A stretch of 64,000 bases of DNA, taken from Thermodesulfobacteriota bacterium (GTDB lineage: Bacteria > Desulfobacterota_D > UBA1144 > Nemesobacterales > CSP1-2). The notes under the pieces were generated by a model. The model was not told the DNA's origin, ran no database searches, and saw nothing but the letters and a program-made list of their open reading frames with translations. Position 1 is the first letter of the stretch. Each line of letters begins with the position of its first letter. Where the stretch lies: NCBI GenBank assembly GCA_035559815.1, contig DATMAT010000012.1:1-64000 (forward strand). The letters run 5' to 3'. The translations under genes and the position numbers were made by a program. This document shows positions 63,086 through 64,000 of this stretch, piece by piece.

Positions 63086-64000
63086 TGACTCCCAGAATAT
63101 CCTTTAGAGTTTCTTTGTATTTCTCATAGGCGAAATCTCTCTTCACCTTTTCCCTTCCGTAATTTCCCATCCTAAGTCTTAAGTTCTCATCCCGGTAGAG
63201 TAGTTTTATTCTCTCCACAAGCTCATCTAGATTACGCGGCGACACTATAAAACCATTTTTCCCCTCTTCAACTGCGTCAACCGAGCCATCCTCGTCACCC
63301 ACTAAGATAGGCTTTCCACAAGCCGCGGCCTCGATAGGCGTGAGCGGCAATCCTTCTCCTTCGTATTTTCCTAATCTAGTGACCAGGACAAACAAGTCAG
63401 CCATTCGATAAAAATCAACAAGTTCCTCTTCCTTTACCCTTCCGGTAAAAGTTACCCTGCTTTCTAAATTCATATCCTTTACCAGCGATTTTAGGTATGA
63501 CACCAATCTTCCACCCCCCACTATCACATACACTATATGCTCCGGAAGCTCTTTCAGAGCCCTGATTACAAGCTCATGTCCCTTATAGCCATCATCGACC
63601 CTGCCCACGGTAAGAATTATAAATTTACTCTCCGGTATTCCGTGCTTTTCCATCAATTGGACATTCTTAGGAGCAGGCTTAAACCTGTCGACATCAACGC
63701 AGTCATGAAGCAAAAAGATTTTATCTTTATCCACGCCCAGGGCACCCTTACAGTAATTAAGGATAAAGTTACAATCCCCTATTATTTTATCCGCGTATTT
63801 CAAAGAAATTTTTCGAAAGGAATTTAAAAAACCCCATGTTTCAAAACCATATACATTCACAATGTAGTTAATGCCCAATACACTCTTTGCCAATAAACCT
63901 ATCGATGACAGATTTACCAGGTTTATAATCAAGAGGTCTATTTTCTTCTGTCTCATAAATTTTATGGCCTGGAGGGTAAAATCAATTTTACGTAAGACAC
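63078..64000 (-). CDS. GT4-family glycosyltransferase (5' end beyond window)
   Basis: The frame is open to the window edge: codons upstream of the ATG at 63956 read VLRKIDFTLQAIKFMRQKK, which fits a GT4 acceptor half, so the real start is outside and the gene is partial. IIGDCNFILNYC, FIILTVGRVDDGYKGHELVIRAL and the donor block GKYEGEGLPLTPIEAAACGKPILVGDEDG are clear. The apparent 292-residue protein would be too short for a complete GT4. Sugar donor unknown. Confidence 0.88.
   Translation of the reverse strand, partial: VLRKIDFTLQAIKFMRQKKIDLLIINLVNLSSIGLLAKSVLGINYIVNVYGFETWGFLNSFRKISLKYADKIIGDCNFILNYCKGALGVDKDKIFLLHDCVDVDRFKPAPKNVQLMEKHGIPESKFIILTVGRVDDGYKGHELVIRALKELPEHIVYVIVGGGRLVSYLKSLVKDMNLESRVTFTGRVKEEELVDFYRMADLFVLVTRLGKYEGEGLPLTPIEAAACGKPILVGDEDGSVDAVEEGKNGFIVSPRNLDELVERIKLLYRDENLRLRMGNYGREKVKRDFAYEKYKETLKDILGVSE

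Overview
The window reads as a chromosomal segment of a Gram-negative bacterium of moderate G+C. Supporting signs are Wzx/Wzy-type polysaccharide genes, a lipobox lipoprotein, a Tat-exported oxidoreductase, an IHF/HU-type protein, SecG, DprA and a primary-type sigma factor. The mixture of a Thermus/Azotobacter-like 7Fe ferredoxin, an archaeal-type pyruvoyl arginine decarboxylase and a pgk-tpiA-secG operon would fit a deltaproteobacterial, Dadabacteria-like or other deep lineage. That placement is inference only; no rRNA or tRNA gene was found to settle it. Start codons are often GTG or TTG, and several start choices below rest on Shine-Dalgarno position.

Layout. (1) 1-20.8 kb, all on the minus strand: a first exopolysaccharide/cell-surface locus. 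Read in transcription order it opens with an UpxY/NusG-like antiterminator, a LuxR-type response regulator and a receiver-only response regulator. Then come glmS, ugd, a UDP-glucuronate decarboxylase, an FAD glycerol-3-phosphate dehydrogenase, an SDR-methyltransferase fusion, a GT4 glycosyltransferase, a YdjM-like membrane protein, an AsnB-type amidotransferase, a hexapeptide acyltransferase and a flippase-like membrane protein. It ends with four probable envelope or exported proteins: a GMC oxidoreductase, a serine hydrolase, a DUF4185-like lipoprotein and a golvesin-domain protein cut by the window edge. (2) 20.9-42.7 kb: a housekeeping block with dprA, a YhcC-like radical SAM gene, ferredoxin, secG, tpiA, pgk, an aminotransferase, rpmB, def, ihf/HU, a small HTH protein, uvrC, a tyrosine recombinase, a HerA/DUF853 ATPase, a PA0069-like radical SAM gene, a decayed GNAT acetyltransferase, pdaD, recN, a sigma-70 factor and proA. 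(3) 42.9-64 kb, all on the minus strand: a second polysaccharide locus of Wzx/Wzy type. It has GDP-fucose synthesis (gmd, fcl), a carbamoyltransferase, an initiating sugar-phosphate transferase, at least five glycosyltransferases, an FkbM and six further SAM methyltransferases, a beta-helix protein, a Wzy-like polymerase and a Wzx-like flippase. It ends at a clear intrinsic terminator at 42832-42871.

How the genes fit together. Locus 1 can make UDP-GlcNAc precursors (GlmS), UDP-glucuronate (Ugd) and UDP-xylose (Uxs). AsnB and the acyltransferase could decorate uronic acids or other sugars. Locus 2 can make GDP-L-fucose and a heavily methylated, possibly carbamoylated glycan, start it on undecaprenyl phosphate, flip it and polymerise it.

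The most unusual signal is non-coding. A shared element, AACTAAAGTC followed after 2-3 bases by a TTGA-type -35 box, lies upstream of three minus-strand units at the head of locus 1 (ugd, the receiver-only regulator and the UpxY gene). A weaker copy lies inside the promoter spacer of the golvesin gene. This suggests a dedicated regulon tying the antiterminator, the response regulators and the sugar genes together. Other notable items are the SDR-methyltransferase fusion, a four-helix-bundle (IVP-type) gene placed between gmd and fcl within short repeats that also supply the fcl start codon, a run of five consecutive methyltransferases, an internally shortened serine hydrolase and a multiply broken acetyltransferase beside pdaD.
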